Source: Pseudomonadota bacterium (lineage in GTDB: Bacteria; Pseudomonadota; Gammaproteobacteria; Burkholderiales; Burkholderiaceae_C). Taken from it: a DNA stretch of 40,259 nt. This document shows positions 24,270 to 33,534 of the stretch, one piece after another. Location: contig CAUJIM010000085.1 of NCBI GenBank assembly GCA_963205335.1, forward strand, positions 1 through 40,259. Direction: 5' to 3'. Every line of letters begins with the position of its first letter. Position 1 is the stretch's first letter. The position numbers and the translations under genes are program-made. The notes beneath the pieces were generated by a model, which was not told where the DNA came from, did not search any database, and saw only the letters and a list, made by a program, of their open reading frames with translations.

Positions 24270-25199
24270 GTGAATAATTTACTCCCGAGTACGGAGGATC
24301 TGCAGGTGTTCGTTCACGTGGCTCGCCGCTCAAGCTTTGCCAGCGCAGCCAAAGACCTGGGCGTCTCTGCCGCGTATGTCACCAAGCGCGTGAAGGTGCT
24401 CGAAGCCTCCCTGGGGGCCACTCTGTTCAACCGCACCACGCGGCGCGTTGTCGTGAGCGAGGATGGGGAGCGCACCTATCACTGGGCCCAAAGAATCCTC
24501 GACGATGTCGACCATCTTGTCGAAGAGATCGGCGCGAAGAGAGAGAGCCCCCGCGGAATGGTCCGCATTTGCAACAGTTTCGGGTTCGGCCGCAACATTG
24601 TCGGCCCCGCGCTGTCCACGCTTGCGGCGCGGTACTCGGCGCTGCAAATCCGCTTCGAGGTGTTCGATCGCCTGGTTGACGTCGGTGCGGAGGGGTTCGA
24701 CCTCGACGTTCGGGTGGGTGATGAAATTGCATCCCATCACATTGCGAGGAAGTTGGCGGCGAACCATCGAATTCTGTGCGCCGCTCCTGCCTATATCCAG
24801 CGGCACGGAATGCCGAAGTTGCCTGCGGAACTGGCAAACCACAACTGCCTCACCATCAAGGAACGCGATCATCCCTTCGGTGTGTGGCGACTGCGGTCCG
24901 GCATCAAGGAGGAGTCGGTGAAGGTGCGCGGTTCCCTCTCCTCAAACAACGGTGAGATCGTTGTCCAATGGGCTGTTGACGGTCATGGAATCATCCTGCG
25001 ATCGATGTGGGATGTCCTTGCGTTGCTCCAGGCCGGGAAACTCAGGCAAATTCTCCCGGAGTGGGTTCAGGAGGCCAACATTTGGGCCGTCTACCCTGCC
25101 CGCCTCGAGACCTCGGCCAAGATCAGGGTTTGCATTGAGTGGCTTCAAGAATCACTGCCGCTGGAAGTTGCGCAGAAGCGGTTGAAGCGCACGGAATAG
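24270..25199 (+). CDS. LysR-type transcriptional regulator
   Basis: This 309-residue regulator has an N-terminal winged helix-turn-helix (VFVHVARRSSFASAAKDLGVS, with the second helix AAYVTKRVKVLEASLGATLFNRTTRR split across residues 30-55). A LysR substrate-binding domain follows from about residue 90. GTG 24270 (VNNLLPSTEDLQ) is preferred over TTG 24237 because it matches usual family starts. It is divergent from the ttuC-like operon and probably controls it in response to a carboxylate. The effector is unknown. Its base composition is closer to the islet than to the flanking cobalamin genes. Confidence 0.92.
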   Translation: MNNLLPSTEDLQVFVHVARRSSFASAAKDLGVSAAYVTKRVKVLEASLGATLFNRTTRRVVVSEDGERTYHWAQRILDDVDHLVEEIGAKRESPRGMVRICNSFGFGRNIVGPALSTLAARYSALQIRFEVFDRLVDVGAEGFDLDVRVGDEIASHHIARKLAANHRILCAAPAYIQRHGMPKLPAELANHNCLTIKERDHPFGVWRLRSGIKEESVKVRGSLSSNNGEIVVQWAVDGHGIILRSMWDVLALLQAGKLRQILPEWVQEANIWAVYPARLETSAKIRVCIEWLQESLPLEVAQKRLKRTE

Positions 25200-25260
25200 C
25201 AATTGGAAATGGCCACCTGTCGCCACCTGACCGTGATCGGCGTGGACGGGACCTGATGGA

Positions 25261-25938
25261 TCACGCTGGCCAGGCGCCGAGCCGGTAGGCCGAGTCCCAG
25301 AACATCCACTCCAGCCGGGCGCTCATGGCGTAGGCCTCGTGCATCGCCGCCAGCGTGCGCGCATCGGCGCCGGCCGCCACGCGGTCGGTGGTGGCCAGTA
25401 CGCCGCGCACGGCGGCGTGGAAGTCTTCGCCGGCGTAGGTGTCGATCCAGGCCGCGTAGGGGTTGGGGCGGGCGGCGCGCGCGTGGATGTCCTTGCCCAC
25501 CTCGGCGTAGATCCAGAAGCAGGGCAGCAGGCAGGCCAGCACCACGGGGTAGGGCGCGGCCCAGGCGGTGGCCACGAGGTAGCTGGTGTAGTGGTGGCAG
25601 GCCGGGCTCAGCGGCGTGGCGTCGAACTCGGTCCGGGAGACGCCGAACTGCCGCATGAAACCCTCGTGCAGGCTGCGCTCGACCACCACCGCCTCGCGCG
25701 CGGCCTCGGCGAACTGCACGACGCCCTCGGCCTGGTCGGCCTTGGCGGCGGCCACGGCCAGCGCGCGGCCGTAGGCCACCAGGTAGTGCGCGTCCTGCAC
25801 CATGTAGTGGCGAAAGCGCTCGGGGCTCAGGGTGCCGGCGGCCAGCTCCTGGTTGAAGGGCAGGGCCAGGGTGTGCCGGTACAGCGGCAGGTGGGCCTGC
25901 CAGGCGGCTTGCGTGAAGCTCGTCGAAGGGTGGTGCAT
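25261..25938 (-). CDS. tenA: Thiaminase II / aminopyrimidine aminohydrolase TenA
   Basis: This 225-residue all-helical enzyme has FNQELAAGTLSPERFRHYMVQDAHYL split over residues 28-53, the active-site cysteine in LSPACHHYTSYL, and the CFWIYAEVGKDI segment. The C-terminal FWDSAYRL is also typical. It hydrolyses 4-amino-5-aminomethyl-2-methylpyrimidine, recycling degraded thiamin. No TPP riboswitch is visible in the 96 bp upstream. It is convergent with the LysR gene and divergent from the exported hydratase-like gene. ATG 25938 is used; its ribosome binding site is weak. Confidence 0.93.
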   Translation of the reverse strand: MHHPSTSFTQAAWQAHLPLYRHTLALPFNQELAAGTLSPERFRHYMVQDAHYLVAYGRALAVAAAKADQAEGVVQFAEAAREAVVVERSLHEGFMRQFGVSRTEFDATPLSPACHHYTSYLVATAWAAPYPVVLACLLPCFWIYAEVGKDIHARAARPNPYAAWIDTYAGEDFHAAVRGVLATTDRVAAGADARTLAAMHEAYAMSARLEWMFWDSAYRLGAWPA

Positions 25939-26034
25939 GGGGTGTCCGGGAGGGGTTTGTACGCAGGCCGACTCTACCCGCCGGCCCGCAGGCGTCGCGT
26001 ACGATCGCGCTTTTCCACTGCAGAGGAGACATCG

Positions 26035-26904
26035 ATGCCGAAGAGAACAACCCTGCTGGCCCTGGCATCCGGTCTGGCCATGGCGCTGGGCGCGCAGGCG
26101 GCCTGCCTCAGCGACGCCGAGGTCGGCGAGATGGCGAACCACTATTTCGCCAGGACGCCCGCGCCCAACTTCGCGGCGCAGAGCGACGCCGACGCCGCCT
26201 GCACGCGCGCCAAGTTCAACAAGCTGCTGGCGGCCAGATTCGGCAAGGTGGTGGGCTACAAGGCGGGGCTGACCAACCCGGCGGTGCAGAAGCGCTTCAA
26301 CACCGACCAGCCGACCTGGGGCGTGCTGTACGACGGCATGATCCAGCGGAGCGGCTTCGCCACGGCGCCGAACTTCGGCGCGCGCCCGCTGTTCGAGGCC
26401 GACATGCTGGTGCGCGTGAAGGACGCGGGCGTGAACGACGCGAGGACGCCGGCCGAGGTGCTGCGGCACATCGACCAGGTGATCCCGTTCATCGAGCTGC
26501 CCGACCTGGTGGTGCAGGCGCCGCCCAAGCTCGACGGCGCGGGCGTCAACGCCATCAACGTGGGCGCGCGCATGGGCGTGGCGGGCACGCCGCTGGCGGT
26601 GCCGGCCACGCGCGGCGAGCGCTACCGGCTGCTCGACGAGCTGGCCACCATGCAGGTGGTGGTGCGCGGCGGCGAGGGCCAGGTGCTGGCCACCGGCCAG
26701 GGCAGCGACATCCTGGGGCACCCGCTGAACGCCGTGGTCTGGCTGGCGCAGGCGCTGCGCAAGGAAAACCTGCAGATGAAGCCGGGCGACCTGATCAGCC
26801 TGGGCTCGTTCTCGCCGCTGATGCCGCCCAAGGCAGGCCTGTCGGTGACGGTGGACTACCTGGGCCTGACCGGGGCGCAGCCGGTGAAGGTGAGCTTCCG
26901 CTGA
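26035..26904 (+). CDS. Exported 2-keto-4-pentenoate hydratase-like (FAH superfamily) protein
   Basis: This 289-residue protein looks like MhpD/hydratase enzymes: VVGYKAGLTNPAVQKRF, the acidic FEADMLVRV, FIELPDLV, and VNVGARMGV-like GVNAINVGARMGVAG. Unlike the cytoplasmic enzymes it has a clear N-terminal signal peptide (MPKRTTLLALASGLAMALGA, cleavage near AQA). The E in FIELPD and the K in GYKAG correspond to family active-site or metal positions. ATG 26035 has a strong GAGGAG. The stop lies 18 nt before the mscS-like gene. Substrate and reason for export are unknown. Confidence 0.85.
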   Translation: MPKRTTLLALASGLAMALGAQAACLSDAEVGEMANHYFARTPAPNFAAQSDADAACTRAKFNKLLAARFGKVVGYKAGLTNPAVQKRFNTDQPTWGVLYDGMIQRSGFATAPNFGARPLFEADMLVRVKDAGVNDARTPAEVLRHIDQVIPFIELPDLVVQAPPKLDGAGVNAINVGARMGVAGTPLAVPATRGERYRLLDELATMQVVVRGGEGQVLATGQGSDILGHPLNAVVWLAQALRKENLQMKPGDLISLGSFSPLMPPKAGLSVTVDYLGLTGAQPVKVSFR

Positions 26905-26922
26905 CGCGCAGGCGGTCCGATC

Positions 26923-27984
26923 GTGCAGCAGTGGTGGATCGAATCGCGCTGGCTGGGCCAGACGGCGCTGTCGTGGGCGGTGGCGGCGGCGCTGGCGCTG
27001 GCGGCCTACGCGCTGGTGCACGGCGTGGTGGTGCTGCTGGGCCGGCGCCTGGCGCTGCTCGCGCGCCAGCATCCGGACGGCCCGGTGAAGGTCGCCCTGG
27101 CCGTGGTCAAGGCCACGCGCGGCTGGGTGCTGCTGCTGCTCGCGTTCACCGTCGCCGCGCGCGCGCTGCGCCTGCCGGGCGACGCGCCTGCGTACCTGGG
27201 GCAGCTGATCTACGTGCTGGTGGGCGTGCAGCTCGCGCTGTGGCTGTCGCGGCTGGTGGTCTCCACGCTCCAGCACATCGCCGAGCGGGGCGACGCGCGG
27301 CGCAACCCGGTGCTGATCGGCATCATCCAGTGGACGGTGCAGCTCGTCGTCTGGGTGGTGCTGCTGCTGGCGGTGCTGGGCAATGCGGGCATCAACGTCA
27401 ACGCCTTCATCGCCAGCCTGGGCATCGGCGGCGTGGCCGTGGCGCTGGCGGCGCAGAGCGTGCTGGGCGATCTGCTGGCCTCCATCAGCATCGGCCTGGA
27501 CAAGCCCTTCGAGGTGGGCGAGTCCATCGCGTTCGATGGCGAGTCGGGCACGGTGGGCCGCGTCGGCATCAAGAGCACGCGCATCGTCTCGTCCTCGGGC
27601 GAGGAGCTGGCCATCTCCAATGCGCAGTTGCTCGGCAAGCTGGTGCGCAACTACAGCCGCATGAAGGAGCGCTGCGTCACCTACCGGCTGAACGTCGCGC
27701 TCGATACCCCGCGCGCCAAGGCCGAGCGCATCGTGCAGGAGGTGCGCGGCATCATCATGGCGATCGACGGCGTGCGCTTCGATCGCGGGCACCTGTTCGG
27801 CCTCGGCGACGCCGCGCTGCAGTACGAGTTCGTCTATCACGTGCTCAAGCCGGGCTTCGTGCCGCACCGCGACGCGCAGCAGCGCATCACCCTGGCCATC
27901 CTGGAGCTGCTCGAGCGCATGGACGTGCGCCTGGTCACCCCGACGCGCGTGCTGCACGCGCCGCTGGCGAGCGATGCGGGCTGA
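26923..27984 (+). CDS. MscS family mechanosensitive ion channel
   Basis: This 353-residue membrane protein has four or five predicted helices. The pore-lining helix with Gly/Ala packing is ASLGIGGVAVALAAQSVLGD, and the conserved beta-domain follows (KPFEVGESIAFDGESGTV, IKSTRIVSSSGEELAISNAQLL). It would release solutes on hypo-osmotic shock. It starts at GTG 26923 immediately downstream of the hydratase-like gene. The stop overlaps the first codons of the next gene. Confidence 0.92.
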   Translation: MQQWWIESRWLGQTALSWAVAAALALAAYALVHGVVVLLGRRLALLARQHPDGPVKVALAVVKATRGWVLLLLAFTVAARALRLPGDAPAYLGQLIYVLVGVQLALWLSRLVVSTLQHIAERGDARRNPVLIGIIQWTVQLVVWVVLLLAVLGNAGINVNAFIASLGIGGVAVALAAQSVLGDLLASISIGLDKPFEVGESIAFDGESGTVGRVGIKSTRIVSSSGEELAISNAQLLGKLVRNYSRMKERCVTYRLNVALDTPRAKAERIVQEVRGIIMAIDGVRFDRGHLFGLGDAALQYEFVYHVLKPGFVPHRDAQQRITLAILELLERMDVRLVTPTRVLHAPLASDAG

Positions 27985-28957
27985 CATGGCCGCGGCCGCC
28001 TCCTCCCCCTTCGCCGGCCTGCGCCTGACGCCGCAGATGCGCGCCGTGCTCGGCGGCATGGCGCGCGCCGCGCGAGCGCCGCTGCACACCCTCACGCCGG
28101 CCCAGGCGCGCGCCGCCTACGCCGCCGGCGCCGGGGTGCTGGAGCTGGCGCCCGCGCCGCTGGCGCGCGTGCAGGAGCTGCGCATCCCGGCGCGCGACGG
28201 CGCCGCGCTGCCCGCGCGCCTGTACGCGAGCACCGCCGCGCCGGCGCTGCCGGCGCTGCTGTACCTGCACGGCGGCGGCTTCACCATCGGCAGCATCGAG
28301 ACGCACGACGTGCTCTGCCGCGAGCTGGCGCGCCTGAGCGGCGCGGCCGTGGTCTCGCTCGGCTACCGCCTGGCGCCCGAGCACCGCTTCCCGGTGGCGA
28401 GCAACGACACCTGGGATGCGCTCGCCTGGCTGCACGCGCAGGCCGCGCCGCTGGGTCTGGATGCCGCGCGCCTGGCCATCGGCGGCGACAGCGCCGGCGG
28501 CACGCTGGCCGCGGCCGGCGCGCTGATGGCGCGCGACGCCGGCCTCGCGCTCTCGCTGCAGCTGCTGTTCTACCCCGGCACCACGGCGCACCAGGACACG
28601 CCCTCGCACGCCGCGTTCCGCGACGGCCCGATCATCGACAAGGCGACCGTGGACTGGCTCTTCGCCCAGTACATTCCCGACCACGCCCAGCGCGAGGACT
28701 GGCGCTTCGCGCCGCTGCGGGTGGACGAGGTGGACGGCGTCGCGCCGGCCTGGATCGGCCTGGCCGAATACGATCCGCTGGTCGACGAAGGCATTGCCTG
28801 GGCCGACCGGCTGCGCGCCGCGGGCATCGCCGTCGACCTGGAGATCTACCGCGGCGTGACGCACGAATTCATCAAGATGGGCCGCGCGCTGCCCGAGGCG
28901 TGCCAGGCGCACCAGGACGCGGCCCGGGCGCTGCGCGCCGCCTTCGGTTTGGAGTGA
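27974..28957 (+). CDS. Alpha/beta hydrolase (hormone-sensitive-lipase-like esterase)
   Basis: This 327-residue esterase has the HSL oxyanion motif LYLHGGGFTIGS, the nucleophile elbow GGDSAGG, the acid in EYDPLVDEG and the histidine in GVTHEFIKM. Members hydrolyse short-chain esters. It overlaps the end of the mscS-like gene. ATG 27974 gives a 10-nt overlap, and ATG 27986, just after the stop, is an equally reasonable start. It is intact, unlike the hydrolase at 22179. The natural substrate is unknown. Confidence 0.91.
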   Translation: MRADMAAAASSPFAGLRLTPQMRAVLGGMARAARAPLHTLTPAQARAAYAAGAGVLELAPAPLARVQELRIPARDGAALPARLYASTAAPALPALLYLHGGGFTIGSIETHDVLCRELARLSGAAVVSLGYRLAPEHRFPVASNDTWDALAWLHAQAAPLGLDAARLAIGGDSAGGTLAAAGALMARDAGLALSLQLLFYPGTTAHQDTPSHAAFRDGPIIDKATVDWLFAQYIPDHAQREDWRFAPLRVDEVDGVAPAWIGLAEYDPLVDEGIAWADRLRAAGIAVDLEIYRGVTHEFIKMGRALPEACQAHQDAARALRAAFGLE

Positions 28958-28962
28958 ACGCC

Positions 28963-29826
28963 ATGCAACGTCAGGACTTCCATTGCTTCGTCCGCCTGCG
29001 CGTGCGCTGGTCCGAGATCGACCAGCAGAAGATCGTCTTCAACGCGCACTACCTCACCTACGCGGACTGCGCCGTCACCGAGTACTGGCGCGCGCTGGCG
29101 CTGCCCTACGAGGCCACCATGCACGGCCTGGGCGGCGACGTGTTCCTCAAGAAGGCCAGCGTCGAGTACCACGCCTCGGCGCGGCTCGACGACCTGCTGG
29201 ACGTGGGCATGCGCTGCGCCCGCATCGGCACCAGTTCCATGGTGTTCGAGTGCGGCATCTTCTGCGCCGACCGGCTGCTCGTCGCGGTCGAGCTGGTCTA
29301 CGTCTTCGCCGACGCCGCCACGCAGACCAAGCGCGCGGTGCCCGCCGCGCTGCGCGCCGTCATCGAGCACTTCGAGGCCGGCGGCGAGATGGTCGAGCTG
29401 CGCCTGGGCGACTGGGCCGCGCTCGGGCCGCAGGCCACGCCGCTGCGCGCGGCGGTCTTCGTGCAGGAGCAGGGCGTGCCGCCCGAGATCGAGCTGGACG
29501 CGCTCGACGCCGCCTCGCTGCACGCCGTGGCCGTCAACCGCCTCGGGCGGCCCGTGGCCACCGGCCGCCTGCTGCCCGCCGAGGGCGGCGAGGGCCGCAT
29601 CGGCCGCATGGCGGTGGACCGCGCGCTGCGCGGCCAGCGCTGGGGCCGGATGCTGCTCGACGCGCTGGTGCAGGCCGCGCGCGAGCGCGGCGACGCCGCC
29701 GTGGCGCTGCACGCGCAGTGCCACGCCGAGGGGTTCTACCGCCGCGCGGGCTTCACCGTGGCGGGCGAGCCGTTCGAGGAAGCCGGCATCGCGCACGTCG
29801 AAATGCGCCGGACGCTGCGCCCCTAG
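28963..29826 (+). CDS. Acyl-CoA thioesterase (4HBT/YbgC-like) fused to a GNAT acetyltransferase
   Basis: This 287-residue protein has two domains. Residues about 5-140 are a hot-dog thioesterase with VRWSEIDQQKIVFNAHYLTY, where the usual catalytic Asp is in EID. Residues about 145-287 are a GNAT domain starting LRLGDWAALG, with AAVFVQEQGVPPEIELD, as in the ElaA/YjcF-type group, and the acetyl-CoA loop RALRGQRWGRMLLDALV. Substrates are unknown. ATG 28963 follows the esterase stop by 5 nt. The ORF could open earlier at 28900, but that part would overlap the esterase and has no homology-like sequence. The A+T-richer repeat copy E begins at its stop. Confidence 0.88.
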   Translation: MQRQDFHCFVRLRVRWSEIDQQKIVFNAHYLTYADCAVTEYWRALALPYEATMHGLGGDVFLKKASVEYHASARLDDLLDVGMRCARIGTSSMVFECGIFCADRLLVAVELVYVFADAATQTKRAVPAALRAVIEHFEAGGEMVELRLGDWAALGPQATPLRAAVFVQEQGVPPEIELDALDAASLHAVAVNRLGRPVATGRLLPAEGGEGRIGRMAVDRALRGQRWGRMLLDALVQAARERGDAAVALHAQCHAEGFYRRAGFTVAGEPFEEAGIAHVEMRRTLRP

Positions 29827-29888
29827 CTATTTAAACCGTAGCTTCCCGCGCTTGCCTGGCAAGGGAAAAGCTGCGTTTTCTCATATAT
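29826..29888 (+). repeat. Dispersed A+T-richer element, copy E (3' of ygfZ)
   Basis: CTATTTAAACCGTAGCTTCC, then CGCGCTTGCCTGGCAAGGG and GCTGCGTTTTCTCATATATC. The GCGCTTGCC-T-GGCAAG part is a near-perfect dyad. It fills the convergent gap between the fusion gene and ygfZ and supplies the ygfZ stop codon. Confidence 0.6.
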
Positions 29889-30801
29889 CCTGCAGCAGGG
29901 CGTAGGGCAGCGCCTCGAGGATCAGCGGCGCGCCGCCCGCGCGCAGGGCGCGCGCCGCCGCCGCCGTCTGCAGCACCACCAGCGCCGTGCTGCCGCCGCC
30001 GGGCAGGGCCGCCGCCTGCGCGACGCTGCCGACCGGCTCGCCGCCGGCGCCGTCGGCCGCGTGCACCTCGTCCCCCGCCTGCACCGCCGCCGCCGTGTGC
30101 GCCAGGAAGGTGCGCCGCTTGATCGTGCCGCGGAACTGGCTGCGCGCGACGATCTCCTGCCCCGGGTAGCAGCCCTTGTGGAAGTGCACGCCGCCGACCG
30201 ATTCGTAATTGAGCATCTGCGGCACGAAGGCGTCGGCGATCGCCTGGCTCACGCCGGCCACCCCGGCGCGCACCTCCGAGACCAGCCAGGCGGCCTGGTC
30301 GATCGGCGCGGCGTCCGGCGCGGGCACATCCCTGGGGGCGAGCCACAGCGCGCGCGGCTGGCCATCGGCGGGGTACAGCCGCACGGCGCTGGCGCCGCCC
30401 GCGTCGCGCCGCGCCCAGGAGGCGGCGCCGGCCGGCAGCAGCGCCCGGGCGCCGTCGCCGATCAGGCCGACGAGCCTGGAATCGGGCGTCGCGTCGCTCA
30501 GCGCCACCCGGGCGCGCAGCACGAACATCGACAGGCGCCTGAGCGTGGCGGCGAGCACGCTGCGGTGGCACACCAGCCGCCACTCGTCGCCCGCGTCGCG
30601 CAGCACGACGAAGCTGGCGAGCGCGCGCCCCTTGGGCGAGAGCCAGGCGGCGAAGGCGGCCTCGCCGTCGCCCAGGTGCGCCATGTCCTGCGTCAGCTGG
30701 CCGTGCAGGAAGGCGGCGGCGTCCGGCCCGTGCGCGCGGATCACGCCGAGGTGGGAAAGGGCTGCGGCGCCGTGCGGCGGCGCCCATTCGAAGTCAGGCA
30801 T
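29881..30801 (-). CDS. ygfZ: Folate-binding protein YgfZ (Fe-S cluster-associated, GcvT-like)
   Basis: This 306-residue protein has the YgfZ signature [20 protein letters not shown], with the conserved cysteine, near residues 208-227. The GcvT-like folate fold includes [10 protein letters not shown] at the N-terminus. YgfZ helps repair or maintain certain Fe-S proteins, depending on folate. ATG 30801 gives [15 protein letters not shown]. It is divergent from mltG with only about 24 bp between starts. The stop falls in repeat copy E. Confidence 0.92.
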   Translation of the reverse strand: MPDFEWAPPHGAAALSHLGVIRAHGPDAAAFLHGQLTQDMAHLGDGEAAFAAWLSPKGRALASFVVLRDAGDEWRLVCHRSVLAATLRRLSMFVLRARVALSDATPDSRLVGLIGDGARALLPAGAASWARRDAGGASAVRLYPADGQPRALWLAPRDVPAPDAAPIDQAAWLVSEVRAGVAGVSQAIADAFVPQMLNYESVGGVHFHKGCYPGQEIVARSQFRGTIKRRTFLAHTAAAVQAGDEVHAADGAGGEPVGSVAQAAALPGGGSTALVVLQTAAAARALRAGGAPLILEALPYALLQDI

Positions 30802-30825
30802 GGCTGAATTATGATGATCTGTTCC

Positions 30826-31836
30826 ATGCTCGTGTCCCGCCGCGCCGTGCGCCGTTTCCTTCTCGTGTTGTTGCTGCTCGTGGCGGCCGCCGGCGTTGCC
30901 GGCTACCGCTGGCTGCACGCGCCGATCGCGCTCGCGGGCAGCGCCCCGCTGGAGCTGGAGATCGAGCCCGGCACCACCCCGCGCGGCGTGGCGCAGGCGG
31001 CGGTGCAGGCCGGGCTGCAGGCCCCGCCGCAGCTCTTGTGGCTGTGGTTTCGCCTGTCGGGGAGCGACCGCCAGATCAAGGCCGGCAACTACGAGATCCC
31101 GGCGGGCACCACGCCGTACGAGCTGCTGCAGAAGCTGGTGCGCGGCGAGGCGACGATGCGCTCGGTGACCTTCATCGAGGGCTGGAACTTCCGCCAGGTG
31201 CGCGCCGCGCTGGCGCGCGCCGACGCACTCAGGCCCGAGACCGGGGGCATGAGCGATACCGCGCTCATGGCCGCGCTCGGCCGGCCGGGCGTCGCGCCGG
31301 AAGGGCGTTTCTTCCCCGACACCTACGCCTACGCCAAGGGCAGCAGCGACCTGGCGGTGCTTGCCCGCGCGCTGCGCCAGATGGACCGGCGGCTGGAGGC
31401 GGCCTGGGCGCTGCGCGCGAGCGACACGCCGCTCAAGTCCGCCGAAGAGGCGCTGACGCTCGCGAGCATCGTCGAGAAGGAGACCGGCCGCGCCGAAGAC
31501 CGCGCGCTGATCGCTGGCGTGTTCACCAACCGCCTGCGCGCCGGCATGCTGCTGCAGACCGACCCGAGCGTGATCTACGGGCTGGGCGAGCGCTTCGACG
31601 GCAACCTGAGGAAGCGCGACCTGCAGGCCGACACGCCGTACAACACCTACACCCGCGCCGGCCTGCCGCCGACGCCGATCGCCATGCCGGGCAAGGCGGC
31701 GCTGCTCGCCGCCGTGCAGCCGGCACCGACCCGCGCCCTGTACTTCGTGGCGCGCGGCGACGGCAGCAGCCAGTTCAGCGCCACGCTCGACGAGCACAAC
31801 CGCGCGGTCAACCGCTACCAGCGGGGGCAGAAATGA
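30826..31836 (+). CDS. mltG: Endolytic murein transglycosylase MltG
   Basis: This 336-residue inner-membrane protein has one N-terminal helix (about 13-28). The periplasmic YceG domain shows [14 protein letters not shown] (LysM-like part), [20 protein letters not shown], the catalytic glutamate in ASIVEKETG, and [10 protein letters not shown]. It cuts nascent peptidoglycan and sets glycan strand length. ATG 30826 is chosen because 30811 is only 9 bp from the divergent ygfZ start and a TATGAT -10-like box (30810-30815) would overlap it; 30811 remains possible. Its stop overlaps the tmk ATG. Confidence 0.93.
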   Translation: MLVSRRAVRRFLLVLLLLVAAAGVAGYRWLHAPIALAGSAPLELEIEPGTTPRGVAQAAVQAGLQAPPQLLWLWFRLSGSDRQIKAGNYEIPAGTTPYELLQKLVRGEATMRSVTFIEGWNFRQVRAALARADALRPETGGMSDTALMAALGRPGVAPEGRFFPDTYAYAKGSSDLAVLARALRQMDRRLEAAWALRASDTPLKSAEEALTLASIVEKETGRAEDRALIAGVFTNRLRAGMLLQTDPSVIYGLGERFDGNLRKRDLQADTPYNTYTRAGLPPTPIAMPGKAALLAAVQPAPTRALYFVARGDGSSQFSATLDEHNRAVNRYQRGQK

Positions 31837-32492
31837 AGCCGGGCGTGTTCATCAGCTTCGAGGGCATCGACGGCGCGGGCAAGTCCTCGCACATCGACCG
31901 GCTCGCCCAGGCGCTGCGCGATGCCGGGCGCGAGCTGGTGCGCACGCGCGAGCCCGGCGGCACGCCGCTGGCCGAGAAGCTGCGCGAGCTGCTGCTGCAC
32001 GAGAGCATGGATGCGCTCACCGAGGTGCTGCTGGCCTTCGCTGCGCGGCGCGACCACCTGCGCCTGGTGATTGCCCCGGCGCTGGCGCGCGGCGCCGTGG
32101 TGCTGTGCGACCGCTTCACCGACGCCACCTTCGCCTACCAGGGCGCGGGGCGCGGCTTCGATCTCGGCGTGCTATCGCAAATGGAGCGGCTGGCACAGAC
32201 CCATATTGCGGAAAACCCGGATTTGATGCTTGAACCAGACCTGACGCTGTGGTTCGACCTGCCGCCGGCGGTGGCCGCCGCCCGCCTGAGCGCGGCGCGC
32301 GCGCCCGACCGCTTCGAGGCGCAGCCGCTGGCGTTCTTCGGCCGGGTGGCGCAGGGCTATGCCGACCGCGCCGCGGCCGCGCCCGCGCGCTTCGTCCGCA
32401 TCGACGCGGCGCAGCCGCGCGAGCAGGTGGGCGCGCAGGTGCTCGCCGCGGTGGCGGCGCGCGGCTGGATCGCGGAGGCCGCCGGTGGCTGA
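31833..32492 (+). CDS. tmk: Thymidylate kinase
   Basis: This 219-residue kinase phosphorylates dTMP. The P-loop is [12 protein letters not shown] (about 9-20), the DRX motif is in [18 protein letters not shown], and [14 protein letters not shown] is the dTMP-binding segment. The LID-like region is in [13 protein letters not shown]. Between FDLGVLSQ and [10 protein letters not shown] the protein has an unusual stretch ([18 protein letters not shown]) coded by an A+T-richer segment matching the dispersed repeat. The start overlaps mltG and the end overlaps holB by 8 nt. Confidence 0.94.
   Translation: MKPGVFISFEGIDGAGKSSHIDRLAQALRDAGRELVRTREPGGTPLAEKLRELLLHESMDALTEVLLAFAARRDHLRLVIAPALARGAVVLCDRFTDATFAYQGAGRGFDLGVLSQMERLAQTHIAENPDLMLEPDLTLWFDLPPAVAAARLSAARAPDRFEAQPLAFFGRVAQGYADRAAAAPARFVRIDAAQPREQVGAQVLAAVAARGWIAEAAGG
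32170..32232 (+). repeat. Probable dispersed A+T-richer element, copy F (inside tmk)
   Basis: GTGCTATCGCAAATGGAGCG, then GCTGGCACAGACC and AACCCGGATTTGATGCTTGA. It shares the A-rich start, AGC.GCTGGC and GATTTGAT tail with the other copies (best with B) but lacks the full dyad. In frame in tmk. Confidence 0.4.
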
Positions 32493-33504
32493 AGCTGACG
32501 CGCCCGGGGTCGCACCCTGGATCGCGCGCCAGCGCGGCCAGCTGCTGGCGCAGCGCGGCCACGCCTGGCTGCTACACGGGCCGTCGGGCCTGGGGCAGTA
32601 CGCGCTGGCGCTCGAACTGGCGCGCGCCTGGCTGTGCGATGCGCCCACCGGGCAGGGCGCCTGCGGCGCCTGCGCCAGCTGCCACGGCGTCGAGGTGCGC
32701 ACCCATGCCGACCTGTGCGTGCTCATGCCCGAGGTGCAGATGCTGGCGCTCGGCTGGCCGCTGTCCGAGAAGGCGCAGTCCGACATCGACGAGAAAAAGC
32801 GCAAGGCGAGCCGCGAGATCCGCGTCGACGCGATGCGCGAGGCGGTCGAGTTCGCCCAGCGCACCAGCGCGCGCGGGCGCGGCAAGGTGGTGCTGGTGTA
32901 CCCGGCCGAGCAGATGAACGCGGTCACGGCCAACGCGCTCCTGAAGACGCTGGAAGAGCCGCCGGGCGACGTGCGCTTCGTGCTGGCGAGCGAGGCGGCG
33001 CACCGCCTGCTGCCCACCATCCGCAGCCGCTGCCTGGCGCACACGCTGCACTGGCCGCCCGCCGCCGAGGCGCTCGCCTGGCTGCAGGCGCAAGGCGTGC
33101 CCGGGCCGGCGGCGCAGGTCTGGCTGCGCGCCGCCGGCGGCCGGCCCGACGACGCGCTGGCGCTGGCGCGCGCCGGCCGCGATCCGCAGGCCTGGGGGCG
33201 GATCCCGCAGGCGCTGTCCCGCGGCGACGGCGCGGCGCTCGCCGACCTGGCGCCACCGCAGGTGGTCGACGTGCTGCAAAAGCTCTGCCACGACCTGCTC
33301 GCGCTGCGCGTGGGCGGCGCGCCGCGCTACTTCGCCGGCGCCGACCTGCCGCAGCCCGGCGCGCTCCCGTCCGTCGACGTACTCACGCGCTGGTCCGCCC
33401 TGCTGCGCCAGGAGGCGCGCACCGCCGAGCACCCGTTCAACGCCGGCCTGATGCTCGAGGCGCTTGTGGCGCAGGCGCGCGAGACACTACACTCGCGCCA
33501 CTGA
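32485..33504 (+). CDS. holB: DNA polymerase III subunit delta'
   Basis: This 339-residue clamp-loader subunit has a degenerate P-loop ([13 protein letters not shown]), as normal for delta', which does not hydrolyse ATP. It also has a four-cysteine zinc module ([18 protein letters not shown] plus the earlier Cys), the [19 protein letters not shown] motif, and TIRSRC. GTG 32485 overlaps the tmk stop and gives [16 protein letters not shown]; upstream in-frame sequence is shadow coding of tmk. It belongs to the conserved mltG-tmk-holB-pilZ-tatD run. Confidence 0.93.
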   Translation: MAEADAPGVAPWIARQRGQLLAQRGHAWLLHGPSGLGQYALALELARAWLCDAPTGQGACGACASCHGVEVRTHADLCVLMPEVQMLALGWPLSEKAQSDIDEKKRKASREIRVDAMREAVEFAQRTSARGRGKVVLVYPAEQMNAVTANALLKTLEEPPGDVRFVLASEAAHRLLPTIRSRCLAHTLHWPPAAEALAWLQAQGVPGPAAQVWLRAAGGRPDDALALARAGRDPQAWGRIPQALSRGDGAALADLAPPQVVDVLQKLCHDLLALRVGGAPRYFAGADLPQPGALPSVDVLTRWSALLRQEARTAEHPFNAGLMLEALVAQARETLHSRH

Positions 33505-33534
33505 GAATCCCCCTGCGCTTTCGCACCACCCGCC

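Noticed and set aside
25939-26034. TPP riboswitch upstream of tenA
   Set aside because: Neither the CTGAGA nor the ACCTGAT-type thi-box segments are present on the minus strand.
32575-32620. HolB with a broken ATP-binding loop
   Set aside because: Delta' subunits normally have a non-functional P-loop, so this is expected and not a defect.
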